NCBI RefSeq assembly: GCF_021166585.1
Contig: NZ_JAJOZE010000003.1
Span: forward strand, 248,001-312,000
From: Metabacillus kandeliae
GTDB lineage: Bacteria > Bacillota > Bacilli > Bacillales > Bacillaceae
Length of the DNA: 64,000 nucleotides
Reading direction: 5' to 3'
A model generated the notes under the pieces. That model was given only the letters and a program-made list of their open reading frames with translations. It was not told the DNA's origin and did not search any database. The translations under genes and the position numbers were made by a program. Shown here in pieces: positions 41,945-52,127 of the stretch. Every line of letters begins with the position of its first letter. The stretch's first letter is position 1.

Positions 41945-43063
41945 CTATTTTAAAGACCTGATCAATCCGAGACAAGTATAGGACATGTCCTGATACTCTT
42001 CGACAGGGACGCCTTTTTCTCTTGCCAAAAGAAGAATATGCTCAAGCTCAGGGCTTTTCATATCTTTCACAAGCACCTTCCACGGAACCCTCCGCAGAAG
42101 AACACGCGTTGTTTCGCCGACACCCGGCTTTATATGATGGACATTTTCAATGCCGAATTCCTTTTGCATTTTATGAATTTCAGCAAGCCCCCTCCAGTCA
42201 GGAGCTTCACTTTCCGGCATTACTTCCAGCTGCTGCTGAACCGCTGCCGCAATAGACCCAAACTCGTTTGACACTGTATCAATAAAATGATTGGATACAT
42301 CTTCGTCTTTTAATTCATTATAATACTTTGCACCGTGGAAATCATTTGGGCCAATCCATTTTTCGTTCAAAACAGTCCGGCTGACAAGGCCTGATACGGT
42401 TGAATTCAAGCAGGCGCTGGGAATGAGAAAGTCCTCGTGCGTGCCGCGGATTGCTGCGCAATAGCCCGGATCGGCGAGAACGGCGAGAGACCAGTCAATC
42501 TCTGTTTGATGCGTCTTATTAAATTCGAGAACCGCTTCTTTTAATTCAAGGGTAATGGCTCCTTTACCCGTCCAGCCGTCAACAAACTGAATGGCTGAGT
42601 CAGGATGATTGGCGAGAATATATTTCATCGCATTCTCATCAATCCCTCTGCCCCTGATGATGGAAATGCTGTAATGGGGAACATCCAGCTGAAAGCGGTG
42701 CTGAATGTAGCGCTTAATCAGGATTCCGATCGGCGTGCCGGCGCGTGCCAATGAAACAAGCACAGCGTTCTTCCCTTTTGCCTGTAAGATTTTTTCTGCT
42801 ACAAAACCCACTGCTGATGCCAGTTTTTCCTTATATTTTTCAAGAGACTGATAGTAGAGCTTCAAGTATTCAGGCGACGGCTGGTACTCAATGGGAAGCA
42901 TCTCAGAGTAATGTCCGCCGGATTGAATGGCCTGTTCCCGCTCCATTGTCGGCTTTTCAAGGTCTTCTGCATGGCTTAAGTCCTTCAGTAAAAATACAAC
43001 GTCTTTTTTTGAATAGCTTCCCAGCTCGCCCGGCTGCGGAAGACGATCTCGCGTTAGTTCCAT
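41945..43063 (-). CDS. StiP-type phosphoribosyltransferase with PELOTA-like C-terminus
   Basis: The 372-residue protein belongs to the family annotated as cysteine protease StiP. In Ter-cluster comparative analyses it was interpreted as a phosphoribosyltransferase-like enzyme fused to a PELOTA RNA-binding domain. Visible parts are VLVSLARAGTPIGILIKRYI, SIIRGRGIDENAMKYIL and IQFVDGWTGKGAITLEL (PRTase-like loop). The C-terminal VGETTRVLLRRVPWKVLVKD has the PELOTA pattern. I prefer the ATG at 43063 with GGCGGTG six bases upstream. It is in tight series with the genes on both sides. Confidence 0.85.
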   Translation of the reverse strand: MELTRDRLPQPGELGSYSKKDVVFLLKDLSHAEDLEKPTMEREQAIQSGGHYSEMLPIEYQPSPEYLKLYYQSLEKYKEKLASAVGFVAEKILQAKGKNAVLVSLARAGTPIGILIKRYIQHRFQLDVPHYSISIIRGRGIDENAMKYILANHPDSAIQFVDGWTGKGAITLELKEAVLEFNKTHQTEIDWSLAVLADPGYCAAIRGTHEDFLIPSACLNSTVSGLVSRTVLNEKWIGPNDFHGAKYYNELKDEDVSNHFIDTVSNEFGSIAAAVQQQLEVMPESEAPDWRGLAEIHKMQKEFGIENVHHIKPGVGETTRVLLRRVPWKVLVKDMKSPELEHILLLAREKGVPVEEYQDMSYTCLGLIRSLK

Positions 43064-43077
43064 GAACAGCACCGCCC

Positions 43078-44442
43078 TTATGAATTCGTAGAATCTAAGA
43101 TTGCCTGCCCGCTGAATAGGATGATGCGGACAATGGGAAACACACGTTTTAGCTGGTCGAGCATCGGTTTGAGCGCTTCAGAGCTCATCTTTTTTTCGAA
43201 AAAAACGAAGACTTCATCATACTGGCCTTGTGAGGCATTGTAAAAATAATTGAGGGTCTCTCCGTCTTCAGGGCTGATATATGGATATGCCGTCTGCACA
43301 GCATAATCCGGCAGTGACGCTGGATGAATCGGACTTCTCGTTGAGGATTGGTAAACGGCTCCTTCCCCCATAAAGGCAGCTGCCTTCATCGGCAAGTACA
43401 TAAATTCTCCCGTTCCGAGGCATAAGGTCCTCGATCCCCTTCTCAATTCTTTCAGTGCGGTGCCCGCTTCCTTTGCTTTTGCATCAAGCACCCTTTGATC
43501 TTCGCTTTTCAAGCCAAAGCGGCCTGTATAAAGCAGGTAGCCGAAGCGGCTTCTGATCTCTTCATCTGCAAAGAAAGGCAGCTCGTGAACCGTAACTTCC
43601 GCCTCTGATTCCTCTGACTGAACAGGTGTTTCCGGGAATTCCTCAGCAGGCGTTCCGACGAGCTTTATGGTTCCTTCAAGGAGAGAAACATGGTGGATTT
43701 TGATGCCGAGCCTTAGCTCTGTTTCGCGGAATTTTTCCCTGTCCGCATCAGAGCGCCAGTCCAAAATGGAGATGACCGTGTACTCTTTCCGCGGGAAGGA
43801 AAGCTGAATGGATTCGATGATGTTTAAAGCTGTGTTGCCTGTTGTGACTTCATCGTCAACAAGGACAACTGGCTGGCCGCCGTTAAGCAGCCTTTTTTTC
43901 ACATAGCAGCGGTGCGAGGTTGCATGAGAGTGTTCTTCTTCAAAGTGGATAATGGACTCCATCCCGTCAATCTGCTCTCTTGTTGTATGAAAAAAGACAG
44001 CATTTGAAAAGTTTTCGAACACGGCATGACCAAGCGCTGTGGCTGTTTCTGCAAATCCGATAAAAACCGTTTCCTCTGGAAGCTCATACTGCTCCGGCGA
44101 GGATGAAAATGGCACAGCTTCCCCGTGCAGCCCTTTTATGATGGTTTCAAGCTCTGGATGAGCTTTTCCATGCACTGTTTCAAGGTACCTGGCAGCAAGC
44201 GCCTTTCCCGTCAGCAGAGCAAGCTCAGGACGAACAGGGAGATGCTTGCCTAAAAGCTTGCTGACAAACAGGAAGGCCCTTTTTTTATTTTTTCTTGCCG
44301 CCATGGAAAACAGATTTTCAAGCGGGATAAAATAAGGATTCTCCCTCACAGCGATTTCTGCAGATAAATGGTCCAGAATCTCAAATGTACGCGTGTTCTC
44401 CTGCTGCTGTACCGATAAGTTCGACAAATGACTCGTTCTCAT
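43078..44442 (-). CDS. Phosphoribosyltransferase with TRSP domain (Ter module)
   Basis: The 454-residue protein has a type I PRTase core (about 30-235) with the PRPP loop PVVLVDDEVTTGNTALNII. It ends with a TRSP domain marked by YQSSTRSPIHPASLPDY, preceded by LCLGTGEFMYLPMKAA. In Ter clusters such enzymes are thought to make a nucleoside-like compound from PRPP; the base is unknown. Its start overlaps the end of the upstream lyase gene by 62 bases in another frame; GGGGTG precedes the ATG. Confidence 0.87.
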   Translation of the reverse strand: MRTSHLSNLSVQQQENTRTFEILDHLSAEIAVRENPYFIPLENLFSMAARKNKKRAFLFVSKLLGKHLPVRPELALLTGKALAARYLETVHGKAHPELETIIKGLHGEAVPFSSSPEQYELPEETVFIGFAETATALGHAVFENFSNAVFFHTTREQIDGMESIIHFEEEHSHATSHRCYVKKRLLNGGQPVVLVDDEVTTGNTALNIIESIQLSFPRKEYTVISILDWRSDADREKFRETELRLGIKIHHVSLLEGTIKLVGTPAEEFPETPVQSEESEAEVTVHELPFFADEEIRSRFGYLLYTGRFGLKSEDQRVLDAKAKEAGTALKELRRGSRTLCLGTGEFMYLPMKAAAFMGEGAVYQSSTRSPIHPASLPDYAVQTAYPYISPEDGETLNYFYNASQGQYDEVFVFFEKKMSSEALKPMLDQLKRVFPIVRIILFSGQAILDSTNS

Positions 44443-45598
44443 GAAACACCCCGTAGATTTTTGATTTCAGCATCACTTTTCTTGCCCAGCTTGCATGCGG
44501 CTTGATTTCGTTCATCTTATTGGCAAACTCGCTTTTAATCACGCCATTATAGGTCAGAGACTGTTCAAGGATCGCCGCTGCATCCAGGTACTCTTCCTTG
44601 GCCGTAACATTGAGCGCGTTCACAATTTTAATATGCGAAGGATGGATAATCGTCTTTCCGACAAGACCGTTGGCGCCGTCCAGCAAAATTTCCTGAATCA
44701 GCCCGTCATCATACCGGCTCAGAAGTTCATCCCTGAGCTTCAGGCCTTCACTGCCTGAAGCATTCCGGAAAGGCGTCTGCCTGAGCTGAGGCTTTAAAAG
44801 CCGCGTTTTCCCGTTAAAATACTCCCATACAGGTCCTGAAATCACATATTCTTCACTGCTTCTGCCGAAAACATTAATAATATCCGTAATGCAGTCTCGG
44901 ATTACCGAAATATCATAAATCGTGGTTCCTCTGCTTCTGCGGATTCCGTAAATGCCTGATAAATCGGTGCCTCCAAGCCGCACATTCAGCACGAGCGATT
45001 TGTATTCATCGAGCACCCGCTTGATCTCAAGCAGCTCCTCCATACGGGTCTCGCGGTAAATCACTTCAGGTGTTTCCAGAATCGGCATGCCGTAAAGAAT
45101 TTCTTTATGCTCCTTTGTTAAAGACTGCAAAAGAGAAAAGTATTCCCTTACATTTCCGCTGCTGATTTTCGGGAAAATAAATCCCGCAATCAAACCTAAA
45201 TAAGGAGCCAATACAGCGGCAAGCCTTTGCATTTGAGCAGGCTCCCTGACCCTGATAAAAATAAGCGGCAAATCCTCCTGAAAAAAGCGCTGCTTTTCAA
45301 TCCCTTCTGCCACTTCTGCCATACACATTGCAATGTTCTGTTCAGCTGTCTCCACTTCATGATCAGCAATCGAATCTTCCAAACAGATCACCATAGAGGT
45401 CAGCCCTTCATGCTTGCCCTGCAGGTATTTCCCTGAAAGAAGATCCTGTGCAATCGACGTTCTGCTCCCCGGCATATAGAGCGCTGCACCGAGAGCATAG
45501 CTTAATAGCTTTTGGTCTGAGTGCTTTGTAAAACGCTCAGGCTCCAGAAAAAAAATGTCCTTCTTTTTTTGATCAGGCACATATTGAAAATGCTGCAC
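44381..45598 (-). CDS. CitE/HpcH-like C-C lyase of the Ter module
   Basis: The 405-residue protein is a TIM-barrel lyase of the HpcH/HpaI-CitE group. It has MVICLEDSIADHE (acidic Mg2+ site), IFIRVREPAQ, AGFIFPKIS, YGMPILETPEVI and a C-terminal DGANGLVGKTIIHPSHI. It is longer than citrate-lyase beta subunits by about 100 residues, as in the Ter-associated group. The substrate is unknown. It follows the TerD genes and precedes the TRSP phosphoribosyltransferase, overlapping it by 62 bases. Confidence 0.87.
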   Translation of the reverse strand: MQHFQYVPDQKKKDIFFLEPERFTKHSDQKLLSYALGAALYMPGSRTSIAQDLLSGKYLQGKHEGLTSMVICLEDSIADHEVETAEQNIAMCMAEVAEGIEKQRFFQEDLPLIFIRVREPAQMQRLAAVLAPYLGLIAGFIFPKISSGNVREYFSLLQSLTKEHKEILYGMPILETPEVIYRETRMEELLEIKRVLDEYKSLVLNVRLGGTDLSGIYGIRRSRGTTIYDISVIRDCITDIINVFGRSSEEYVISGPVWEYFNGKTRLLKPQLRQTPFRNASGSEGLKLRDELLSRYDDGLIQEILLDGANGLVGKTIIHPSHIKIVNALNVTAKEEYLDAAAILEQSLTYNGVIKSEFANKMNEIKPHASWARKVMLKSKIYGVFHENESFVELIGTAAGEHAYI

Positions 45599-45691
45599 GC
45601 CATACTCCCCCGCTTCCTTTACTTATTAAGCCTTTTCTTAATCCATGGAAGGGAGAACATTCATATGGTGCGGTTAAGAAAAGCCGATTTG

Positions 45692-46270
45692 TTAAACATC
45701 CAGTCCGTAGTTTCTGCAAAGTGCGGCAAGCCCGCCTGAAAATCCGCTTCCAATTGCATTGAATTTCCACTCTCCGGCGTGCTTGTAAAGCTCGCAGACA
45801 ACTACTGCAGTTTCGATCGAAAAATCCTCTCCAAGGTCAAAACGGAGAATTTCGTCATTTGTATCAGGATTTACCACGCGAACGAAGGCATTGGAGACCT
45901 GTCCGAAGTTTTGCTTGCGCTGTTCTGCATCATGGATGGTAACCGTGATGCCGATTTTTTCCACGTGTGCCGGAATCAGCGAAAAGTCGATGATAATCTG
46001 CTCATCATCGCCCTCCCCTTCACCTGTCCTGTTATCCCCCGTATGTTCGACAGCTCCAGTCGGGCTTTTTAGATTGTTATAGAAAATAAATTCTTCATCA
46101 TTCTGCACCTTGCCGTTTGCATCAGCCAAAAATGCGGAAGCATCCAGGTCAAAATCAAAGCCGCCAGAGTACAGGTTTGTGTCCCATCCGAGTCCAATGA
46201 TTGCTTTTGTCAGGCCAGGATTGGTTTTAGTCAGATCAATCCGCTGTCCTTTCGCCAGTTGAATTCCCAT
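45692..46270 (-). CDS. TerD-family stress protein (third copy)
   Basis: The 192-residue protein is a TerD/CABP domain: [39 protein letters not shown] and [17 protein letters not shown]. The acidic loops bind Ca2+ in studied homologues. The ATG at 46270 follows GGTGGAG. A strong terminator lies between this gene and the previous terD copy, and a TATAAT (46293-46288) stands just upstream. It may therefore start a separate unit with the biosynthetic genes. Confidence 0.92.
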   Translation of the reverse strand: MGIQLAKGQRIDLTKTNPGLTKAIIGLGWDTNLYSGGFDFDLDASAFLADANGKVQNDEEFIFYNNLKSPTGAVEHTGDNRTGEGEGDDEQIIIDFSLIPAHVEKIGITVTIHDAEQRKQNFGQVSNAFVRVVNPDTNDEILRFDLGEDFSIETAVVVCELYKHAGEWKFNAIGSGFSGGLAALCRNYGLDV

Positions 46271-46287
46271 TAACTCCACCCCGTTTG

Positions 46288-46293
46288 ATTATA
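46288..46293 (-). promoter_or_regulatory. Possible -10 box ahead of the third terD
   Basis: A perfect TATAAT on the minus strand about 20 bases before the start codon; no good -35 at 16-18 bases. It would restart transcription after the terminator at 46330. Confidence 0.35.
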
Positions 46294-46327
46294 ATATGGA
46301 AAATTTTCACCAATCTTTATGAAGGGT

Positions 46328-46360
46328 TCAAAAAAGGTGCGCCAGTAGCAACGCACCTTT
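46328..46360 (-). terminator. Terminator inside the Ter cluster
   Basis: AAAGGTGCG pairs perfectly with CGCACCTTT over ten bases; the minus-strand tail is TTTTTTGAACCC. It separates the second and third terD copies. Confidence 0.85.
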
Positions 46361-46402
46361 CATTTACATTTTGAAAGAACCTCTATCATTTACCGGTTTA
46401 GC

Positions 46403-46981
46403 TTAAGCATTCAAGCCATAGTCGCTGACAAGGGAAGCAAGTCCGCCCTGGTAGCCGCTGCCGATTGCGTTAAATTTCCATTCTCCTCCGTGGCGGTACA
46501 ATTCACCGACAACTACGGCTGTTTCAATGGAAAAGTCCTCGCCAAGGTCGTAGCGGATTAATTCTTCATTGCTATCCTGGTTCAGGATGCGCACATAGGC
46601 GTTGGAAACCTGTCCGAAGTTCTGGCTGCGGGCTTCTGCATCATGAATCGTAATCGCAAAAGAAATTTTTTGAATGTTTTGAGGAACATCCTGCAGGCTG
46701 ATGTTAACCTGCTCGTCGTCGCCTTCTCCTTCTCCCGTTCTGTTGTCGCCAGTGTGCTCAACAGATCCGTTTCCGCCTTTAAGATTGTTGTAGAAAATAA
46801 AATCCGCTTCTGATGGGCATTTGCCGTTTTCGTCAAGAAGGAAGACAGAAGTGTCAAGGTCAAAGTCATTGCCTCCGTCATACTTGTTTGTATCCCAGCC
46901 CAGTCCAACCGTTACTTTCGTTAATCCCGGATTTCCTTTTGTTAAGTCAACCTTTTGTCCTTTGCTCAGTGAAATAGCCAT
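46403..46981 (-). CDS. TerD-family stress protein (second copy)
   Basis: A 192-residue TerD-domain protein very similar to the copy at 45692. It has [54 protein letters not shown] and [19 protein letters not shown]. Homologues in B. subtilis (YceD, YceE) belong to general and envelope stress regulons. It is followed by a strong terminator, so it may be expressed above the downstream module genes. Confidence 0.93.
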   Translation of the reverse strand: MAISLSKGQKVDLTKGNPGLTKVTVGLGWDTNKYDGGNDFDLDTSVFLLDENGKCPSEADFIFYNNLKGGNGSVEHTGDNRTGEGEGDDEQVNISLQDVPQNIQKISFAITIHDAEARSQNFGQVSNAYVRILNQDSNEELIRYDLGEDFSIETAVVVGELYRHGGEWKFNAIGSGYQGGLASLVSDYGLNA

Positions 46982-47094
46982 GTGTTATTCGCTCCTTTAA
47001 TGTTTGGTAGTTTAGCATCTTTCGAGGAAATTTCCGCTTTATCACGGAATTGTTTAACATTTTGCAAGCAAAAACTGATGGAAAAAGCCCTGCT

Positions 47095-47706
47095 TTATGA
47101 ATAGCGCCCTGCAATATCGCCGATGGACGCGTCTTTTGTGCCCTGTCCTACTGCAGCAAACTTCCATTCGTTCCCATGGCGGTAAATTTCCCCTGGAAAC
47201 AATGAGGTTAAACCTGAATAATTATCTGTTAAGTTATAATGAGCAAGTTCGGTATTGCTGGATGCATCCACAATTCGGATAAACGCATTCTGAATCATCC
47301 CGAAATGCTGCTTGCGCTGAACAGCCTGGTAGATGTTCACCACAAAAACAAGCTTATGTACGCTGGCCGGAATTTTTTGAAGATCAATGCGAATCTGCTC
47401 ATCGTCTCCTTCGCCCTGGCCTGTTAAATTATCGCCGGAGTGTCTGACACTGCCGCATTTGCTCTGCAGATTGCCAAAGTAAATTACACTCTTCTTGTCT
47501 ACAAGACGATCCTTTTCATCAAGCATTAGAACGGAAGCATCGCAGTCTACATTTGACTCCTTATTTCCTCCGAAAAGCCCTCCGAGAAGCCCTTTGCCGC
47601 CGCTCTGCTGTACGGGATCCCAGCCAAGTCCGACCAGCATGGAGTTAAGGGTGCTGTTCCCCTTCGTCAAATCGATCTTTTGCCCTTTTTGCAATGTAAT
47701 TGCCAT
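47095..47706 (-). CDS. yceC: TerD-family stress protein (divergent first copy, YceC-like)
   Basis: The 203-residue protein is a TerD domain with changes from the other two copies. A glycine-rich insert GGKGLLGGLFGGNKES replaces the first acidic loop. The calcium site reads VDCDASVLMLDEKD, and [18 protein letters not shown] is kept. This matches the YceC type that heads the yce operon in B. subtilis. TTGAGT-16-TAGTAT about 120 bases upstream is a weak promoter candidate; no sigma-W/M or sigma-B site is convincing. Confidence 0.88.
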   Translation of the reverse strand: MAITLQKGQKIDLTKGNSTLNSMLVGLGWDPVQQSGGKGLLGGLFGGNKESNVDCDASVLMLDEKDRLVDKKSVIYFGNLQSKCGSVRHSGDNLTGQGEGDDEQIRIDLQKIPASVHKLVFVVNIYQAVQRKQHFGMIQNAFIRIVDASSNTELAHYNLTDNYSGLTSLFPGEIYRHGNEWKFAAVGQGTKDASIGDIAGRYS

Positions 47707-47977
47707 ATGTTCACGCTCCTCGCCTGTATTCGTGTAATTGAAGCCAGACTTCTGCCAAGCTCATTGTCATTCTATTGGCCTGCCTGCAAAATGCAAAAAA
47801 TCTGACTATATAACTAATACTAACAACTATTCTACAAAACTCAACTAATTCCTACCCAAACTTCCAAAAATCTGCCTGCAGTATGTGTTATACGGATAAA
47901 GGGCAGACGAGGTTTCGAATTTTTAGAGCGGGGTCGGAATTCTGCTGTCGAACTGCTGACCCGCCAGTAAAGGTGGT

Positions 47978-48082
47978 ATTGGACAGTAAACAGTGGATTT
48001 TGGACAGTAAAGACGGCGCTTTGGACAGTAAACAGCGGACTTTGGACAGTGAAGTTCGCGCTTTGGACAGTAAGACATTATG
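47978..48082. repeat. Tandem array TTTGGACAGTAA, exact 21-nt period
   Basis: Five units start at 47978, 47999, 48020, 48041 and 48062, each with TTTGGACAGTAA (or GTGAA) followed by nine variable bases. The period is exactly 21. The conserved part is too short and the variable part too regular for CRISPR, and there are no cas genes. Apart from it, the 47707-48162 interval shows only the terD leader. Confidence 0.85.
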
Positions 48083-48162
48083 TGAACAAACCACCGGCTG
48101 CCATGGTGCGGCAAAACTTGTTTTTCAGCTTGCAAAATTCATTTTTTACAAGCAATCCCATA

Positions 48163-48192
48163 CAAAAAGCCGGCTCCAAACAGGCGCCGGCC
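48163..48192 (-). terminator. Terminator of icmF
   Basis: GCCGGC pairs with GCCGGC across 11 bases, with TTTTTGTATGG after it on the minus strand, just downstream of the icmF stop. Confidence 0.75.
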
Positions 48193-48200
48193 CAAGTTTC

Positions 48201-51200
48201 TTACATATTCCGCCTGTACTGTCCGCCGACTTCATACAGAGCTTCTGTAATTTGGCCAAGGCTTGCGTACTGGACGGTTTCCATAAGCTCTTCAAAGATG
48301 TTGCCGTTTTGCATGGCGGTTTGCTTCAGACGCTGAATGGCGGCTGCAAGCTGCGCTTCGTTCCGTGACTGGAACTCTTTCAGGTTCTGAATCTGTGTTT
48401 CTTTTTCTTCCTTTGATGCACGCGCGATTTCCATGCTGTTCATTTCTTCTTCTGATGGCGGGTTCGGATTTAAGTAAGTGTTCACGCCAATGATCGGCAG
48501 TTCGCCGGAGTGCTTCTTCATTTCGTAGAACATGCTTTCATCCTGGATTTTTCCGCGCTGGTACTGAGTTTCCATTGCACCGAGAACGCCGCCGCGCTCG
48601 TTGATGCGGTCGAATTCCTGGAGAACTGCTTCTTCGACAAGATCTGTGAGCTCTTCTACGATAAACGCTCCCTGCAGCGGGTTTTCGTTTTTCGCAAGGC
48701 CATGTTCTTTTGTAATAATCATCTGGATAGCCATGGCACGGCGCACGGATTCTTCTGTCGGTGTTGTAATCGCCTCGTCATACGCATTTGTATGAAGGGA
48801 ATTGCAGTTATCCTGCAGCGCCATCAAGGCCTGAAGCGTTGTCCGTATGTCATTGAAGTCGATTTCCTGCGCGTGCAGCGAGCGGCCTGATGTTTGAATA
48901 TGGTATTTCAGCTTCTGGCTGCGCTCATTTGCTCCATATTTATCTCTCATAACGGTTGCCCAGATGCGCCTTGCAACGCGCCCGATTACTGTATACTCGG
49001 CATCAAGCCCGTTAGAGAAGAAAAACGAGAGATTCGGTGCAAAGGTGTCAATGTTCATTCCTCTGCTTAAATAGTATTCTACATACGTAAAGCCGTTAGC
49101 GAGCGTGAAGGCAAGCTGGGAAATCGGATTAGCGCCGGCTTCGGCGATATGATAGCCAGAGATGGAGACAGAGTAATAGTTTCGAACCTTTTGACGGATA
49201 AAGTACTCCTGAATATCCCCCATAAGCTTCAAAGCAAACTCTGTTGAGAAGATGCAGGTGTTCTGTCCCTGGTCTTCTTTTAAAATATCCGCCTGCACGG
49301 TGCCCCGGACAGTTTGAAGTGTCATTTCCTTCACTTGCAGCTGCTCTTCTTCTGTCAGCTCACGGCCGAGTTCTTCTGCTTTCCTCGCTATCTGCTGTGC
49401 AATGGCCGTGTTCAGGAACATAGCCAATATGATCGGTGCAGGGCCGTTAATCGTCATGGATACGGATGTAGACGGTGCACAAAGATCAAAGCCGCTGTAG
49501 AGCTTTTTCATATCATCGAGCGTACAGATGCTCACACCGCTCTCCCCGACTTTTCCGTAAATATCCGGACGATAGGCAGGATCTTCACCATAAAGAGTTA
49601 CTGAATCAAAGGCTGTGCTTAGGCGCTTTGCTTCATCATCCTTTGATAGGTAGTGAAAGCGTCTGTTCGTTCTTTCAGGTGTTCCTTCACCGGCAAACTG
49701 GCGCTTCGGATCTTCGCCTTCCCGCTTGAATGGAAACACACCTGCTGTATAAGGGAAGCTGCCAGGGACATTTTCCTTGTATACCCATCGGAGAATCTCA
49801 CCGTAGTCTTTATAATTCGGAAGAGCTACCTTTGGAATGCTCAGGCCTGAAAGAGTGACAGTTTTCAGCTTTGTGACAAGCTCTCTGTCGCGCACTTTTG
49901 TGGTAAATTGATCAGAGCTGTATTTTTCCTTCAATTCGCCCCATCCGGCAAGAATGCTGCGGGATTCCTTCGTCAGTTCTTCCTCTGCCTTCTGCTTCAC
50001 AGCTTCAACTGCAGCCAATGCTGTTTCCGCATTGTCTTCTTTCAGCGCTTCAAGCACACCTTCTGCCTGGAACACCTTTCTTGCCAATGCCGCTTCTTTT
50101 TCTGCTTTTTTATGATAATTTCTGACTGTCTCGCTGATCTCTCTAAGGTAATATCTTCTGTCAGTCGGAATAATCACATTTTGCTTTTTCACATCTGTGA
50201 CCGTTTCAAGATCCGACGTCCATTCCTTGCCTGTTTTTTCGCGGATTTCCTTTAATAGGGCCTTGAACAGGGTGTTCGTGCCCGGATCGTTGAACTGGCT
50301 GGCAATCGTGCCGTAAACCGGCAGATCATCAAGCTCTGTTTCAAAAAGCATGCGGCTGCGCTGAAATTGCTTTTGAACCTGGCGCTTTGCATCTTCAGAG
50401 CCTTTGCGTTCATATTTATTAATAACAATCAGATCGGCATAGTCGATCATATCAATTTTTTCCAGCTGGGTAGGTGCCCCGTATTCGCTTGTCATAACAT
50501 ACATCGACAGGTCGCAAATGTCTGTAATGCCTGCATCTCCCTGTCCGATCCCGCTCGTCTCTACAATAACAAGGTCATAGCCTGCTGCTTTCACAACAGA
50601 GATAGCATCCTTGATGGCAAGCGAAAGCTCTGAGCGGGACTGCCTTGTTGCAAGGCTGCGCATGTAGACGCGGGGATTAAAGATGGCGTTCATCCGAATC
50701 CTGTCGCCAAGAAGCGCGCCGCCTGTTTTCTGCTTTGTCGGGTCTACTGACAGGATTGCCAGCTTCAGTTCAGGCAGTTCATTGAGGAAACGGCGGATCA
50801 GCTCATCTGTGAGCGAGCTTTTCCCAGCCCCTCCTGTACCGGTAATACCGATAACCGGTGCTTTGGAATCCAGCTTTTGAACTTCATCCAATACCTCTGC
50901 CGCAGCAGCTGCTTCTGTCTGTTCCTGCGCTCTTTGCTCAGCTAATGTAATAAGGCGCGAAACAGCGTTCACACTGCCTGCTTTTAATTCTTCCAGCTCA
51001 TTTCCAATACTTGAAACTGTCGGATAATCGCACTCCTCAAGCATCTGGTTGATCATTCCCTGAAGGCCATGCTTTCTGCCGTCTTCAGGTGAAAAGATGC
51101 GGGAAATCCCATAATCATGAAGCTCTTTTATTTCCCTGGGAATGATGACGCCGCCCCCGCCGCCATAAAGGCGGATATGAGGCGCGCCTTTTTCCTTTAA

Positions 51201-51449
51201 CAGGTCATACATGTATTTAAAATATTCCACATGGCCGCCCTGATAGGAGGAAATCGCGATTCCCTGTGCATCCTCATGAATGGCTGCATTGACTACTTCC
51301 TCAACTGACCTGTTATGTCCAAGATGAATCACTTCCGCCCCGCTTGACTGAAGAATGCGGCGCATAATATTGATGGAAGCATCGTGTCCGTCAAAAAGAC
51401 TGGATGCTGTCACAAATCGAACGGCATGCTTTGGCTTGTAAATATGCAT
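48201..51449 (-). CDS. icmF: Fused isobutyryl-CoA mutase IcmF
   Basis: IcmF is an adenosylcobalamin enzyme interconverting isobutyryl-CoA and n-butyryl-CoA (and related branched acyl-CoAs), fused to its own GTPase chaperone. The 1082-residue protein has three parts. The B12-binding domain comes first (about 10-140, [16 protein letters not shown]). The MeaI-like GTPase follows (Walker [16 protein letters not shown] near 205, [11 protein letters not shown]). The mutase TIM barrel starts at about 550 ([28 protein letters not shown] in two adjacent pieces). The ATG at 51449 has GGGGG eight bases upstream. It depends on external B12 or a cobamide pathway not seen here. Confidence 0.96.
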   Translation of the reverse strand: MHIYKPKHAVRFVTASSLFDGHDASINIMRRILQSSGAEVIHLGHNRSVEEVVNAAIHEDAQGIAISSYQGGHVEYFKYMYDLLKEKGAPHIRLYGGGGGVIIPREIKELHDYGISRIFSPEDGRKHGLQGMINQMLEECDYPTVSSIGNELEELKAGSVNAVSRLITLAEQRAQEQTEAAAAAEVLDEVQKLDSKAPVIGITGTGGAGKSSLTDELIRRFLNELPELKLAILSVDPTKQKTGGALLGDRIRMNAIFNPRVYMRSLATRQSRSELSLAIKDAISVVKAAGYDLVIVETSGIGQGDAGITDICDLSMYVMTSEYGAPTQLEKIDMIDYADLIVINKYERKGSEDAKRQVQKQFQRSRMLFETELDDLPVYGTIASQFNDPGTNTLFKALLKEIREKTGKEWTSDLETVTDVKKQNVIIPTDRRYYLREISETVRNYHKKAEKEAALARKVFQAEGVLEALKEDNAETALAAVEAVKQKAEEELTKESRSILAGWGELKEKYSSDQFTTKVRDRELVTKLKTVTLSGLSIPKVALPNYKDYGEILRWVYKENVPGSFPYTAGVFPFKREGEDPKRQFAGEGTPERTNRRFHYLSKDDEAKRLSTAFDSVTLYGEDPAYRPDIYGKVGESGVSICTLDDMKKLYSGFDLCAPSTSVSMTINGPAPIILAMFLNTAIAQQIARKAEELGRELTEEEQLQVKEMTLQTVRGTVQADILKEDQGQNTCIFSTEFALKLMGDIQEYFIRQKVRNYYSVSISGYHIAEAGANPISQLAFTLANGFTYVEYYLSRGMNIDTFAPNLSFFFSNGLDAEYTVIGRVARRIWATVMRDKYGANERSQKLKYHIQTSGRSLHAQEIDFNDIRTTLQALMALQDNCNSLHTNAYDEAITTPTEESVRRAMAIQMIITKEHGLAKNENPLQGAFIVEELTDLVEEAVLQEFDRINERGGVLGAMETQYQRGKIQDESMFYEMKKHSGELPIIGVNTYLNPNPPSEEEMNSMEIARASKEEKETQIQNLKEFQSRNEAQLAAAIQRLKQTAMQNGNIFEELMETVQYASLGQITEALYEVGGQYRRNM

Positions 51450-51475
51450 TTCCTTTTCCCCCTTGTTTTCCGTCT

Positions 51476-52093
51476 TCAGCAATCTATCCCTTTTAAGATC
51501 AGATTGGTCTGCCCTTCAATATATTCATCAAGCGTGTAGAGCTTTTGAAGCGCCCATCTCCTGAAGCCCCACATTTGCCCTTTCACGAAAATATTATGAG
51601 CCAGAAGTTTTTTTTCAGGTTCAGACAGCTTGCATACCCCATTTTCAATGCAGTTTTGAATCACTGCTTCAAACATCGCAACCATTTCTATTTCTTTTTG
51701 CAGCACATAAGGAAGCGCATCCTTTGAAAGCGATTTGGCTTCCTGATACATCACAAGCACTTCATCCTGCATTTCATCAATGACCCTGAAATAATTGGCA
51801 ATGGCGAGTCTCAGACTCTCCAGTGTTCCTTTTTTCATGTCAATGTCCCGCTCCAGTCTTTCCCGGACTTCATCGTAAATGGTGTCGCATACGAGGTAGA
51901 GCACATCCTCCTTCTGGCGGATATACTCATAGAGCGTCCCGATGCTGAAGCCGGCAGACTTGGCAATTTCCCTTGTCGTTGTTCTGTGAAAGCCTTTTTC
52001 CTTAAAAAGACTGACCGCCCCTTTGATCATCTGATCGCGCCGTTTTTTGACAAGCCGCTCATCCTTCACAGATGCCAGTACTTCCCTTTTCAT
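51476..52093 (-). CDS. TetR-family regulator of the acyl-CoA cluster
   Basis: The 205-residue protein has the N-terminal helix-turn-helix [27 protein letters not shown] and a helical ligand domain. It resembles acyl-CoA-responsive TetR regulators of the FadR/YsiA kind in layout, but its operator candidate differs from a FadR box. It lies between an acyl-CoA dehydrogenase gene and icmF. A perfect 19-base palindrome 35 bases upstream suggests autoregulation. AGGAGGAG precedes the ATG. Confidence 0.88.
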   Translation of the reverse strand: MKREVLASVKDERLVKKRRDQMIKGAVSLFKEKGFHRTTTREIAKSAGFSIGTLYEYIRQKEDVLYLVCDTIYDEVRERLERDIDMKKGTLESLRLAIANYFRVIDEMQDEVLVMYQEAKSLSKDALPYVLQKEIEMVAMFEAVIQNCIENGVCKLSEPEKKLLAHNIFVKGQMWGFRRWALQKLYTLDEYIEGQTNLILKGIDC

Positions 52094-52127
52094 CCTGCTC
52101 CTCCTCTCCTGCTTCCCTGCCGTGTAT

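Noticed and set aside
47978-48082. CRISPR array
   Set aside because: The constant part is 12 bases and the variable part 9 bases, far too short; no leader or cas genes are present.
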